Made by a program: the position numbers and the translations under genes
Notes under the pieces: model-generated
What the model saw: the letters and a program-made list of their open reading frames with translations, nothing else
Told to the model about the DNA's origin: nothing
Databases searched by the model: none
Assembly: GCA_964494475.1 (NCBI GenBank)
Contig: CAZBRS010000022.1
Location: 18,960 to 82,959, forward strand
Origin: CAZBRS01 sp964494475
Lineage (GTDB): Bacteria > Myxococcota_A > UBA9042 > CAZBRS01
Length of the DNA stretch: 64,000 nucleotides
Reading direction: 5' to 3'
Shown here: positions 43,112 through 51,563 of the stretch, piece by piece
How positions within the stretch are numbered: the stretch's first letter is position 1
Layout of the letters: the number at the start of each line of letters is the position of its first letter

Positions 43112-44263
43112 TTAGAAAAGGAACTGCGTCTGGACGAGGATGCCCTTCATGTAGTCGCCGCTGCCGGTCTTGTCCATGGTGAAGGCGGCCTTCACGTTGG
43201 CCGTGTGCGCCTTGATCCAGAAGTTGAAGCCGGCCTGGATCTGCTGCCAGTTGGCCGCCGAGCCCGCGTCGCTCTTGAAGTAGTCGAAGCCGAGGACGGG
43301 CTGGAACTGCAGGTAGCGGTAGCCGACCTCGGAGAGGATGGCGATGCCGGTGTTGGCGGCCTTGGAGCCGTAGTTGTAGTAGATGGCGTTGACCTGGGCG
43401 ATGAACTCCTGCCCCTTGCCCAGCGGGTAGTCGACGAACACGTCGCCGCCGAAGGCCATGTAGTTGGCGGGCTTGCCGTCAGCGCCGAGGAAGGCCTTGC
43501 CCTGGAAGTCGCCGGCCACGCCGAAGCTGAGGATGGGGACGTCGTCGTCCTTGTCGCCGAGGTAGTTCATGCCCGTGAGGAAGAAGCCCGTCTCGGCGCC
43601 CTTGCCGTCTTCCTGGCCGAAGACGTAGTAGCGCACGGTGCCCGTGAAGCGGGGCAGGTCGGACTCGTTCAGCGCGGGGATGGGCGCGCCAGCGGCGTCG
43701 ACCTGGCCGGCCACGCCCTCGACGCCGTTGAAGATGCCCACGCGGTAGTGCAGCTTGTTCCCGAGGGCGTAGCCGCGGAACTGGACGCCCGCGTCGCGCC
43801 AGACCTTGTGCGAGCCCGCCGGGTACTTGGCGAGCTTGGCGTGGTAGTCGAGGGTGTTCAGGTTGGTCGCGCCCTGCAGGAAGTGGTGCGTGAAGGGCAC
43901 GATGATCATGCCGGTGTCGATGATGAGCTCGGGGAAGAGCTTGAAGCTCATGAACGCGTCCTGCACGAAGAAGGCCGCACCCCAGTCACCGTTCTTGCCG
44001 AGGTTCGGCGAGTCGGTCTCCATGAAGAAGGAGATGTTCTTCGTGACGTTGCCGGCCATGATGATGCGCGAGCGGCGGATGAAGAAGTCCTTGCCCCACG
44101 TGTCCCCCGCGGGCGCTTCCTTCTCCGTGAACGCCGCCTGGAACTGCAGCAGGTAACCGAGCTGCAGCTTGGCGTCGTCCTTCTCCCACACCGTCTGGAT
44201 GGCCTGGGCGCTGGACGCGGCCAGCAGGGTGCCGAGCACGAACAGGACCTTCGCGAGCCTCAT
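43112..44263 (-). CDS. Porin, phosphate-selective O/P-like
   Basis: 383 residues from ATG 44263 (GGGGGG upstream), with a signal peptide cleaved after 'ASSAQA'. The mature sequence begins with 'KLQLGYLLQFQAAF', continues with 'FFIRRSRIIMAGNVTKNISF' and 'SFKLFPELIIDTGMIIVPF', and ends 'LVQTQFLF' with the terminal Phe required for barrel assembly. The arrangement follows the OprO/P-like family of general or anion-selective trimeric porins. Given its neighbours, it probably admits organic acids across the outer membrane, although this is inference. It has its own promoter and is followed directly by the PHP-DUF294 sensor gene. Confidence 0.82.
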   Translation of the reverse strand: MRLAKVLFVLGTLLAASSAQAIQTVWEKDDAKLQLGYLLQFQAAFTEKEAPAGDTWGKDFFIRRSRIIMAGNVTKNISFFMETDSPNLGKNGDWGAAFFVQDAFMSFKLFPELIIDTGMIIVPFTHHFLQGATNLNTLDYHAKLAKYPAGSHKVWRDAGVQFRGYALGNKLHYRVGIFNGVEGVAGQVDAAGAPIPALNESDLPRFTGTVRYYVFGQEDGKGAETGFFLTGMNYLGDKDDDVPILSFGVAGDFQGKAFLGADGKPANYMAFGGDVFVDYPLGKGQEFIAQVNAIYYNYGSKAANTGIAILSEVGYRYLQFQPVLGFDYFKSDAGSAANWQQIQAGFNFWIKAHTANVKAAFTMDKTGSGDYMKGILVQTQFLF

Positions 44264-44292
44264 GAATCCCCCCTCAGGGATGGTTTGGCGCG

Positions 44293-44320
44293 AGTTTATC
44301 CGGACAACGCCGGTGCGCAA
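44293..44320 (-). promoter_or_regulatory. Candidate promoter of the porin-sensor operon
   Basis: TTGCGC (complement of 44315-44320), 16 bases, TAAACT (complement of 44293-44298), 30 bases before ATG 44263. It lies just beyond the terminator of the upstream MFS gene. Confidence 0.45.
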
Positions 44321-44341
44321 GCTTCCTATTGCTTTGGGGGG

Positions 44342-44403
44342 AGAAAAAAGAAGGGCGGCCCGACGCTTGGGGTTTCCCTGGGGGGGAAAGCGCCGGGCCG
44401 CCC
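44342..44403 (-). terminator. Rho-independent terminator of the OFA transporter gene
   Basis: Inverted arms GGGCGGCCCG (44353-44362) and CGGGCCGCCC (44394-44403), extended inward by CGCTT/AAGCG, followed on the minus strand by a T-rich tract (complement of agaaaaaagaa, 44342-44352). It begins 20 bases after the transporter stop codon. Confidence 0.8.
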
Positions 44404-44422
44404 GGGAATCGGTAGAGCCGCG

Positions 44423-45685
44423 CTAGTTCTTGGCAGCGGCCGGCGCGGCCTTGCGCTCGGGCGCGCCCAGGAAGCGCAGGACCAACGTGAGGCCCGCCGC
44501 GCCGGCCAGCAGGGCGCCGGCCAGGGCGAACGACATCGTGAACGAGCCCGTCTGGGCCTTGATCATCTCGGACACTCGGCCGAGCACGAGCCCGCCGACG
44601 CCCCAGGCCGTGAAGAGCGCGCCGTAGTTGGCGCCGAAGGTCTTCAGGCCCCAGTAGTCCTTCGAGATGGCCGGGAAGAGGGCCAGGTTGGTGCCGTAGT
44701 TGAAGCCGATGAAGGTCGCGAGCAGCACCAGCGACACGGGGCCGCCGTGACCGACCACGGGGATGGCCACGAACATGAGCACGGCCTGCGCCACCAGCAT
44801 GATCGACAACGTCTGCACGCGACCGAGCTTGTCGGACACCACACCCGCGACCACGCGGCCGGCCGCGTTGCCGATGGCCATGATGGCCACGGCCACGAAG
44901 GCCATCTCGCCCAGGCTGGCCTTGGCCATGCCCGCCACGCTGCCGATGACCATGAGCCCGGCGCCGGCGCCCACGAAGAAGACGGCCCAGAGCAGCCAGA
45001 AGGTGCCCGTGCGGATGATGGTCGCGGGGCCCACGCTGGTGTCGGCGGCAGCGGCGGCCTGGGCGGCGGCCGGGCTGGCGGCGGCGGCCTTGGGCGGGTT
45101 GACGAGGCGCGTCGAGAACAGGCTGACGATCACCGCGAACCCGATACCGAGGACCAGCATGGAGGTGTGGATGCCGTAGGCGCCGAGCATCCACGACGAG
45201 AGCGGCGCGATGTAGACGGAGGCGAGCCCGAAGCCCGAGACCACGATGCCCGCGATCAGGCCCGTCTTGGCGGGCGGGAACCACTTGAGCGCGGGGGGCG
45301 TCGCGGCCGAGTAGCCGAAGCCGATGCCACCGCCGGCCAGCACGCCGAAGCCCACGAGCCACAGCACGTAGCTGGTGGTCTGAGACAGGATGACGAAGCC
45401 GGCGCCCACCAGCAGCCCGCCGAGCAGCGCCGTGACGCGCGGCCCGAAGCGGTCCTGGATGCGCCCGGCGAAGATCATCGAGAAGGAGAACACGAGGCAG
45501 GCCAACGCGTAGGGGTCGTTCACGCTGGAGACATCCCAGTCGAACGCGCCCACGCCGCCCTTGGTGATGGACGCCTGGATGGCGACCTTGAAGATGCTCC
45601 AGGCGTACAGGACGCCGAGGGCCAGGTTGATGCCGGTGCCGGCCATCACGACGGTCCAGCGATTCGGGGTCGAGGTAGCTGCCAA
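44423..45685 (-). CDS. MFS transporter of the oxalate/formate antiporter (OFA) family
   Basis: 420 residues, twelve transmembrane helices. OFA features: first helix 'INLALGVLYAWSIF', 'GVLAGGGIGFGYSAATPPALKWFP', 'GLIAGIVVSGFGLASVYIAP' and 'FNYGTNLALFPAISKDYWGLK'. A central Ala/Pro-rich loop separates the two six-helix halves. Family members carry oxalate, formate, lactate or pyruvate. No ATG is available before the first helix. TTG at 45685 is chosen because GGGAGG lies 5 bases upstream and it follows the sigma-54 promoter at the right distance. Expression is therefore predicted to be activated by the adjacent NtrC-type regulator. Confidence 0.88.
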   Translation of the reverse strand: MAATSTPNRWTVVMAGTGINLALGVLYAWSIFKVAIQASITKGGVGAFDWDVSSVNDPYALACLVFSFSMIFAGRIQDRFGPRVTALLGGLLVGAGFVILSQTTSYVLWLVGFGVLAGGGIGFGYSAATPPALKWFPPAKTGLIAGIVVSGFGLASVYIAPLSSWMLGAYGIHTSMLVLGIGFAVIVSLFSTRLVNPPKAAAASPAAAQAAAAADTSVGPATIIRTGTFWLLWAVFFVGAGAGLMVIGSVAGMAKASLGEMAFVAVAIMAIGNAAGRVVAGVVSDKLGRVQTLSIMLVAQAVLMFVAIPVVGHGGPVSLVLLATFIGFNYGTNLALFPAISKDYWGLKTFGANYGALFTAWGVGGLVLGRVSEMIKAQTGSFTMSFALAGALLAGAAGLTLVLRFLGAPERKAAPAAAKN

Positions 45686-45717
45686 GGGTGCCTCCCACAA
45701 AGTCGCTAGGCTATAAA

Positions 45718-45732
45718 GCAATCAGCGTGCCA
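45718..45732 (-). promoter_or_regulatory. Sigma-54 (-24/-12) promoter of the OFA transporter
   Basis: On the minus strand TGGCACG-CTGA-TTGC, complement of 45718-45732, followed by TT: identical to the RpoN consensus in the -24 TGGCACG and -12 TTGC elements with the 4-base spacer. The predicted transcription start is about 20 bases before the TTG codon at 45685. It is next to a sigma-54 activator gene. Confidence 0.88.
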
Positions 45733-45803
45733 ATCCAAGAAGGAGCGCCCTCCTCTGGCGCAACCCTTCGCCGTCACAAGAGATATGCCCTGGTTCTCCG
45801 AAC

Positions 45804-45826
45804 GGGCGCGCGCTCCCTGCGCGCCC
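45804..45826. repeat. Inverted repeat near the activator sites
   Basis: GGGCGCGC (45804-45811), 7-base loop, GCGCGCCC (45819-45826). It could be a terminator stem for the regulator gene without a clear T tract, or an additional protein-binding site. Confidence 0.35.
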
Positions 45827-45840
45827 CGGAGGGCCTTGGA

Positions 45841-45877
45841 TTCGCGCCGCTGCAACTGAGATTCGCGCCGGCGCGAA
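45841..45877. promoter_or_regulatory. Candidate upstream activator sites for the NtrC-type regulator
   Basis: A perfect 16-base palindrome TTCGCGCCGGCGCGAA (45862-45877) plus a matching half-site TTCGCGCC (45841-45848) exactly 21 bases away, that is two helical turns. They lie about 109-145 bases upstream of the -24 box, the usual range for sigma-54 enhancer sites, in the gap between the regulator stop and the promoter. Confidence 0.6.
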
Positions 45878-45902
45878 ACGCCGACGGCCGCGACGCGCGC
45901 GG

Positions 45903-47267
45903 CTATCGGATTCCGTATTTCTTGATTTTGCGATAAATCGTGGCTGCGTTCATGCCGGCGCGCTCGGCGACCACGTCGATGTTGCCGCCGGCCTGATCGA
46001 GCAAGCGAGCCAGGTACTCCGTCTCGAAGCGGGCCAGCGCCTCCTCGTAGTCGACCGGCGGCGGCGCTTCGGCCCGTGGCGCCACGGCGCCGGTCGCCCC
46101 GATGACCTGGGCCAGGATGTCGACGTCGATGGGATCGTCGCCCGAGATGGCCATGCCCGCTTGCACCACGTTGCCGAGTTGCCGCACGTTGCCGGGCCAG
46201 TCGAGCGAGCACAGGACGCTCATGGCCTCGGGGGTGAAGCCCCGCGAGTGCGTGCCGAAGCGCAGGTTCTGCTCCCCCACGAAGTGGGCGACGAGCAGGG
46301 GGATGTCGTCGCGCCGCTCGCGCAGGGTCGGCAGGTGCAGGCGCACCACGTTCAACCGGTAGTAGAGATCTTCGCGCAGCGCGCCGTCGCGGATGGCGGC
46401 CTGGAGATCGAGGTTGGTCGCCGAGATGACGCGCACGTTGACGCGCCGGGGCGACGTGTCGCCCACCCGGTAGAACTCCTGCTCCTGCAGGAAGCGCAGC
46501 AGCGTGGACTGCACGGCCAACGGCAGCGTGCCGATCTCGTCGAGGAAGAGCGTGCCCTGGTCGGCGGCCTCGATGAGCCCGGTGTGCTCGCGGTCGGCCC
46601 CAGTGAAGGCGCCCTTGCGGTGCCCGAACAGCTCGCTCTCGAGCAGCGACTCGGGCAGCGCGCCGCAGTTGATGGCCACGAAGCGCCGATCGCGGCGGTT
46701 CGAGTGCTGATGGAGAGCACGCGCCAGCAACTCCTTGCCCGTGCCGGAGTCGCCGGTGATCAGGACCGGGAGATCGCGCAGGGCCACCTTGCGGGCGGTC
46801 TCGAGCACGGCCAGGAGCTTCGGCGAGCTGCCCACGAGCGTGCCGAAGCGGCTCTCGAGCTCGTTCTTCAGGGTGCGGTTCTCGGCCACGAGGTCGCTCT
46901 GCCGGAGCGCGTTGCGCACCCGGGAGAGGAGCTCCTCGGGCTCGAAGGGCTTCACGAGCATGTCGTAGGCGCCCCGGCGCAGCGCCTGGATCGACATCTC
47001 GACCGTGGCGTGCCCGCTGATCATGATGACGGGCACGCCCGCGTCGATGGCGTGCACCCGCTCGAGCACCTCGAGGCCGTCCATGACCGGCATCTTGACG
47101 TCGGTGATCACGATGTCGAAGCCGCCCACCGCGAAGGCCTCGACGGCCTCCGCGGGCTTCGTGTGGCCCACGACCTGGTACCCGCGATCGGTCAGCACGG
47201 CCCTGAGCATGCGGCCCATGGCCTCTTCATCGTCGATGAGCAGCACGCGCCGCGGCTCGGGGCTCAT
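45903..47267 (-). CDS. NtrC-family sigma-54 response regulator
   Basis: 454 residues. The receiver domain (1-120) has phospho-acceptor Asp56 in 'VITDVKMP', acidic pair DD12-13 and 'KPFEP'. The AAA+ domain (about 142-375) has Walker A GDSGTGKE (172-179), the sigma-54 contact loop GAFTGA (219-224) and 'DQGTLFLDEIG' (Walker B). A C-terminal Fis-type helix-turn-helix ends 'NAATIYRKIKKYGIR'. It should activate RpoN promoters when phosphorylated. It overlaps the histidine kinase gene by 4 bases (47264-47267). The OFA transporter promoter 0.2 kb downstream is the obvious target. Confidence 0.95.
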   Translation of the reverse strand: MSPEPRRVLLIDDEEAMGRMLRAVLTDRGYQVVGHTKPAEAVEAFAVGGFDIVITDVKMPVMDGLEVLERVHAIDAGVPVIMISGHATVEMSIQALRRGAYDMLVKPFEPEELLSRVRNALRQSDLVAENRTLKNELESRFGTLVGSSPKLLAVLETARKVALRDLPVLITGDSGTGKELLARALHQHSNRRDRRFVAINCGALPESLLESELFGHRKGAFTGADREHTGLIEAADQGTLFLDEIGTLPLAVQSTLLRFLQEQEFYRVGDTSPRRVNVRVISATNLDLQAAIRDGALREDLYYRLNVVRLHLPTLRERRDDIPLLVAHFVGEQNLRFGTHSRGFTPEAMSVLCSLDWPGNVRQLGNVVQAGMAISGDDPIDVDILAQVIGATGAVAPRAEAPPPVDYEEALARFETEYLARLLDQAGGNIDVVAERAGMNAATIYRKIKKYGIR

Positions 47268-49210
47268 CGGCCGGACTCCCGGTCGATCGGCAGCGTGACC
47301 GTGACCACGGTGCCCTTGCCGACCTGGCTCTCGATGCGGATCTTGCCCTGGTGCTGCTCGACGATGGTCTTCGAGATGGCGAGCCCCAGGCCCGTGCCCT
47401 TCTTGCGCGTGCTGAAGAAGGGTTCGAACACCTTCTCGAGGTGCTCGGAGGCGATGCCGGCGCCGCTGTCGGCGAAGGCGATCTCGACGGCGCGTGCGCC
47501 CGCGCGCCGCGTGGTGATGGTGAGCTTGCCGCCCTCTTCCATGGCCGCGCCGGCATTCAGGATGAGGTTGATGGCGACCCGGCGGATCTGGTCGGGGTCG
47601 GCCACGACGTGCGGCAGGTCGGGGTCGAGGCCGCGCTCGACCTGGATGCGGTCGAGATCGATGTGGTTGGCCGCGAAGGTCACCGTCTGCTCGAGCAGGG
47701 CGTTCAGGTCGGTGCGCAGCAGCGCCGGCTGGGGCACCCGCGTGAAGCTCAAGAGATCCTGCACGATGTCCTTGCAGCGGTGGGTCTCGCTCTTGATGGC
47801 GCGCACCGGCTCGAGGTTGGGGTCGTCGGGGCCGAGCCTTCCCTCGACCAGCGCCGCGTAGCCGAGGATGACGCCCAGGGGATTGTTGATCTCGTGCGCG
47901 ACCTCGGAGGACAACACCCCGAGCGACGACAGCTTCTCGAGGCGCGCCAGGTTGGCCCCGAGCTCCTTGTTCTCGCGCAGCACGTCGGTCATGAGGTTGA
48001 AGTCGCGCGCGAGTTGGCCGATCTCGTCTTCGGAGGTGACCTCGAGCCGGTTGTCGAGGCGGCCGCGCTTCACGTCGGCCATGGCGCGCGTGAGCGCCCG
48101 GATGGGATCGGTCAGGAGCTTCGAGACCAGGAACGCGAGCACCACCGCGATGAGGGCCACGAACAGGGTGAGCGTGCCCACCCCGAACAGGATGCGCTGC
48201 CCCACCGACGTGGAGGGCCGGTAGAACTCGTCTTCGTAGGAGCCCACCGCCACGATCCAGTCCCAGGGCTCGAAGTAGTCGTAGTAGACGAGCTTCATGC
48301 GGTACTCTTTGTCGGTCTTGTTCTTCCAGGGGTAGCGGATCCAGCCCTTCTTCTTGGCGCAGATCTCCTGGATGAACGCGTTGCCCGCGCCGTCGCGCTC
48401 GAGCCAGACCGACTGGCCCGCGAGGAAGGGATGGATCGCGAGCGTGCCATCGCGCTTCATGGCGTAGATGTACCCGGTCTCGCCCACCTTCTTGGCCACG
48501 ATGCGCGAGACCAGGTCGTCGAAGGCGCGCTTCTCGAACGAGGTCTCCTCATAGGTCTCGTCGAGGTAGCCCCCCGCCGCGACGATCCAGTCCCAGGCCG
48601 CGAAGTAGCGGTACGCGACCACCTTCTCTCGCGCGCGCGTTTCGCCCAGCACCTCGTTGCGCCACGGGTAGACGATGGTGTGCACCTGGCCCGCCTTGCC
48701 CTTGAGGGCCGTGTCGATCATCTCGCGGATGAAGGGGCGGTCCTTCTCGTCGCGCGCGTCGAGGATGTTGCGGCCCTCGAGGGCCACGTGCACGATCAGG
48801 TCACCCTTGGTGTTGATGACGTAGATGTACCCGGTCTCGCCGATGTTGACCGCCTTCAGCGCCTCGCGGGCGTCGTGCTGGGCGGTCGCCAGGTACATCA
48901 GGCCGGCGTCGACCTGGCTGGCCTGGGTCGCCACGAGCTTGTAGGCGAACTCGGCCAGGGTCGAGAGGTCGCGCACGACCAGTTGCCGCTTGTCCTCCTT
49001 GTAGACCTCGAACTGCTGGTAGTGGTTCTGCAAGAGGTCGCGAGTGAAGTCGACCATGTGCACCAGATCGGTGCGGTTGGCCTCGACGACCCCCTGCTGC
49101 GCGTGCTCGTGGGCGATGTAGCCCGCGATCAGGCCCACGAAGACCAGCGGCAGCACCATCAACGGCAGCGTGATGGTCAGGAGCTTCCAGCGGATCTTCA
49201 GCTTGCCCAT
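47264..49210 (-). CDS. Membrane histidine kinase with double Cache sensor
   Basis: 648 residues. TM1 is about 8-32 and TM2 about 339-363. Between them are two Cache modules, each with 'GETGYIYxxxxxG' and a closing 'WDWIVA-GxY' (about 123-215 and 243-327), the Cache3-Cache2 arrangement that binds small carboxylates. HAMP about 360-415, HisKA with phospho-His439 (SEVAHEINNPLG), HATPase_c to the end ('INLILNAGAAMEEGG', 'DSGAGIASEHL', 'GTGLGLAI'). This layout resembles DctB/CitA-like carboxylate sensors in function, and the neighbouring transporters fit. It transcribes first and is coupled to the regulator by a 4-base overlap. Confidence 0.93.
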   Translation of the reverse strand: MGKLKIRWKLLTITLPLMVLPLVFVGLIAGYIAHEHAQQGVVEANRTDLVHMVDFTRDLLQNHYQQFEVYKEDKRQLVVRDLSTLAEFAYKLVATQASQVDAGLMYLATAQHDAREALKAVNIGETGYIYVINTKGDLIVHVALEGRNILDARDEKDRPFIREMIDTALKGKAGQVHTIVYPWRNEVLGETRAREKVVAYRYFAAWDWIVAAGGYLDETYEETSFEKRAFDDLVSRIVAKKVGETGYIYAMKRDGTLAIHPFLAGQSVWLERDGAGNAFIQEICAKKKGWIRYPWKNKTDKEYRMKLVYYDYFEPWDWIVAVGSYEDEFYRPSTSVGQRILFGVGTLTLFVALIAVVLAFLVSKLLTDPIRALTRAMADVKRGRLDNRLEVTSEDEIGQLARDFNLMTDVLRENKELGANLARLEKLSSLGVLSSEVAHEINNPLGVILGYAALVEGRLGPDDPNLEPVRAIKSETHRCKDIVQDLLSFTRVPQPALLRTDLNALLEQTVTFAANHIDLDRIQVERGLDPDLPHVVADPDQIRRVAINLILNAGAAMEEGGKLTITTRRAGARAVEIAFADSGAGIASEHLEKVFEPFFSTRKKGTGLGLAISKTIVEQHQGKIRIESQVGKGTVVTVTLPIDRESGR

Positions 49211-49264
49211 GAACCCCCCACCCGGAGGATCGTTAGCACAAGAGGGCTTGAAACGCGAAGGGAA

Positions 49265-51178
49265 TCAGGCGGCTACGGTCGAGCGGCCCTTGGCCTGGGT
49301 CAGGAGCGAGACCACCACCAGGACCACGAAGCCGAGCGGGATCGTGACGATGGCGGGCTGACTGAAGGGCACGAGGGCCGTGGTCGGATCGAGGCCGTAC
49401 ACGTCCTTGTACGCCTGGGCGCTGAGGAGGATCCAGCCCAGCGACGACAGCATGCCCACGATGATGGCCGCGGTGATGCCCTGCTTGGTGGTCTTCTGCC
49501 AGAACAGCAGCATGAGCAGCGCGGGCAGGTTGGCCGACGCCGCGATGTTGAACGCCCAACCGACCAGGAAGTTCACGTTCATCTTGGCGAACACGATGCC
49601 GAGCGCCATGGCGAGCACGCCCACGCACGCGGCCGCGATCTTGGCCGACTTGACCTTGCGCATGTCGTCCATCTGCATCTTGAAGAAGTTGGTCATGAGG
49701 TCGTGCGCCACGGCGCCCGAGGCCGCCATGATGAGACCCGAGACCGTGCCGAGCACGGTGGTGAAGGCCACCGCGGACAGCACCGCGAACAGGAACGAGT
49801 TGAAGGTCTTGGCCAGCAGGGGGGCCGACATGTTCGAGTCGGTCACGTCGAGCCCACCGCTGGTCATGGCGCCGAGGCCCAGGTACAACGTGAGCACGTA
49901 GAAGAAGCCGATGGCCGCGATGCCGACCACGGTGCTCTTGCGGGCGCTGACCTGATCCTTGACCGTGTAGTAGCGGATGAGGATGTGCGGCAGCGAGGCG
50001 GTGCCGCAGAAGAGCGCCAGCATGAGCGACAGGAAGTCGAGCTTGTCGGTCCACTTCTCGGAGCGCACCTTCGAGAACGTGGGGCTGGAGCCCGGCGCCA
50101 TGAAGTCCTTGCCCATGGTCGGCTTCTGGAAGTAGACGGTGGTCGTGGTGCCCTCGGCGTCGACGACCTTCTCGTTGCCCCACAGGACGACTTCGGAGTC
50201 CTGCAGCGTGGTGAAGAACTCGAAGGGACCCACGGGACCGGTCTCCTTGACGCCGCCGGGCAGCTTGGAGACATAGCCCACCGGGACCAGGTCACCCTGG
50301 CCCTCGCCCTTGCCGCGGGGCAGACCGTTGGCGAACTTGGCGCCGTCCTTGTTCACGGCCAGCGTCTGGGCCTCGGACAGCAGCTCGCCGTCCTTCTTCC
50401 AGACCGTGACCACGCCCTTGGCGTCGCGCACGCGAACGAACTTGGCGGTGGTCTTGGCCCACGCGCCCTCGTTGGGGAGCACCTCGACGCCCGCGGCGCC
50501 GGTGACCTCGGCGATCGGGACGCCGGTGCGCATGGTGCGGCCGCCCTCGGCGTCGGCCGTGGAGAAGCCGCGGAACATGAGGAGCACGACGATGAACAGG
50601 CACAGCGTGACGAGCAGCGAGCCCTTGATGAACTGGACCCACGTGGTCGAGACCATGCCGGCGGTGACGACGATCAGGGTGACGATGGTGCCCACGACCA
50701 GGACGCCCACGTAGTGGGGGAAGCCCAGCAGGGGCTGGACCAGGGCGCCGGCGCCCACCATCTGCGGGATCAGGTAGAAGCAGCTGACGACCAGCGTGCT
50801 GATGGCGGCCGAGAGCTTGATGCCGCGCGAGTTGAACTTGTTGTCGAGCGCGTCGGCGAACGTGTAGCGCCCCAGGCGCTTCAGCGGCTCGGCGATGATG
50901 AAGAGCGCGACGATCCAGCCGGCGAGATAGCCGATGGAGTAGAGGAAGCCGTCGTAGCCGAAGAACGCGATCATGCCGCAGATGCCCAGGAACGACGCGG
51001 CCGACAGGTAGTCGCCGGCGAAGGCGACGCCGTTCACGAACCAGGGGATGTTGCCCCCGGCCGCGAAGTAGCCCTGGGCCGACTTGGCCTTGGCGCCCAG
51101 GTAGAAGCTGATGAAGAGCACGGCACCGGCGAAAAAGAGGAAGACCAGCACCGCCATGACGGAGGTTTCGTGAATCAT
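49265..51178 (-). CDS. ActP-like cation/acetate symporter
   Basis: 637 residues, SSS family, acetate permease branch ('GDYLSAASFLGICGMIAFFGYDGFLYSIGYLAGW' spans helices 2-3; 'FNSRGIKLSAAISTL'; 'TASLPHILIRYYTV'; 'GLIMAASGAVAHDL'). It is nearly 90 residues longer than E. coli ActP because of an insert at about 200-345 of mostly hydrophilic sequence between two helices ('GVPIAEVTGAAGVEVLP', 'PTMGKDFMAPGSSPTF'). Related long versions occur in deltaproteobacteria, from general knowledge. It should take up acetate or other small monocarboxylates with Na+ or H+. Its ATG overlaps the DUF485 gene stop by 4 bases. Confidence 0.93.
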   Translation of the reverse strand: MIHETSVMAVLVFLFFAGAVLFISFYLGAKAKSAQGYFAAGGNIPWFVNGVAFAGDYLSAASFLGICGMIAFFGYDGFLYSIGYLAGWIVALFIIAEPLKRLGRYTFADALDNKFNSRGIKLSAAISTLVVSCFYLIPQMVGAGALVQPLLGFPHYVGVLVVGTIVTLIVVTAGMVSTTWVQFIKGSLLVTLCLFIVVLLMFRGFSTADAEGGRTMRTGVPIAEVTGAAGVEVLPNEGAWAKTTAKFVRVRDAKGVVTVWKKDGELLSEAQTLAVNKDGAKFANGLPRGKGEGQGDLVPVGYVSKLPGGVKETGPVGPFEFFTTLQDSEVVLWGNEKVVDAEGTTTTVYFQKPTMGKDFMAPGSSPTFSKVRSEKWTDKLDFLSLMLALFCGTASLPHILIRYYTVKDQVSARKSTVVGIAAIGFFYVLTLYLGLGAMTSGGLDVTDSNMSAPLLAKTFNSFLFAVLSAVAFTTVLGTVSGLIMAASGAVAHDLMTNFFKMQMDDMRKVKSAKIAAACVGVLAMALGIVFAKMNVNFLVGWAFNIAASANLPALLMLLFWQKTTKQGITAAIIVGMLSSLGWILLSAQAYKDVYGLDPTTALVPFSQPAIVTIPLGFVVLVVVSLLTQAKGRSTVAA

Positions 51179-51459
51179 TTCGTCCCCCCGACGCTCGGCT
51201 TGCGGCTCATCTTCATGTAGAGGAGCGCGAGCAGCATGGCCGCCGCGATGAGGGCGAAGCCATAGATGATCGACAGGTTGACCCCGCCCATGAACGGGCT
51301 GCCGATGACGGTGGGCCAGAACGCGCTGAGGGCCATGAAGCCCGCGTAGAACAGCACGTAGACCAGGAACAACCACAACGCGATCTTCGTGTTGTAGGCC
51401 ACCAGCGCGGCGTCTTCACGCTCACGCGGTGCGTCGGACTTGAAGTCAAGGCCGCCCAT
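51175..51459 (-). CDS. DUF485 membrane protein, partner of ActP
   Basis: 94 residues with two transmembrane helices ('IALWLFLVYVLFYAGFMALSAF' and 'LSIIYGFALIAAAMLLALLY'). DUF485 (YjcH-like) genes directly precede actP in many proteobacteria and the protein is thought to assist or regulate the permease. The start at 51459 has GAGGGGG upstream; the stop overlaps the actP ATG. A 104-base gap separates it from the hydrogenase-like operon upstream. Confidence 0.9.
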   Translation of the reverse strand: MGGLDFKSDAPREREDAALVAYNTKIALWLFLVYVLFYAGFMALSAFWPTVIGSPFMGGVNLSIIYGFALIAAAMLLALLYMKMSRKPSVGGTK

Positions 51460-51563
51460 GATTCCCCCTCTAGGTAGGTTGTACGCAACCAGGCACCCGG
51501 AAACCCCGCGCGACATTAAACGTTAAACCGGGATCCTGGCAAGATGGAAAGCGGGGGCCTCGA

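Noticed and set aside
45686..45721. Upstream TTG start (45721) for the OFA transporter
   Set aside because: It lies inside the sigma-54 promoter's -12 element, upstream of the expected transcription start, and has no ribosome binding site.
51480..51515. Second sigma-54 promoter before DUF485-actP
   Set aside because: Minus strand has GG and TTGC at the right distance, but the rest of the -24 element (CGGGTGC) matches the consensus at only two of seven positions.
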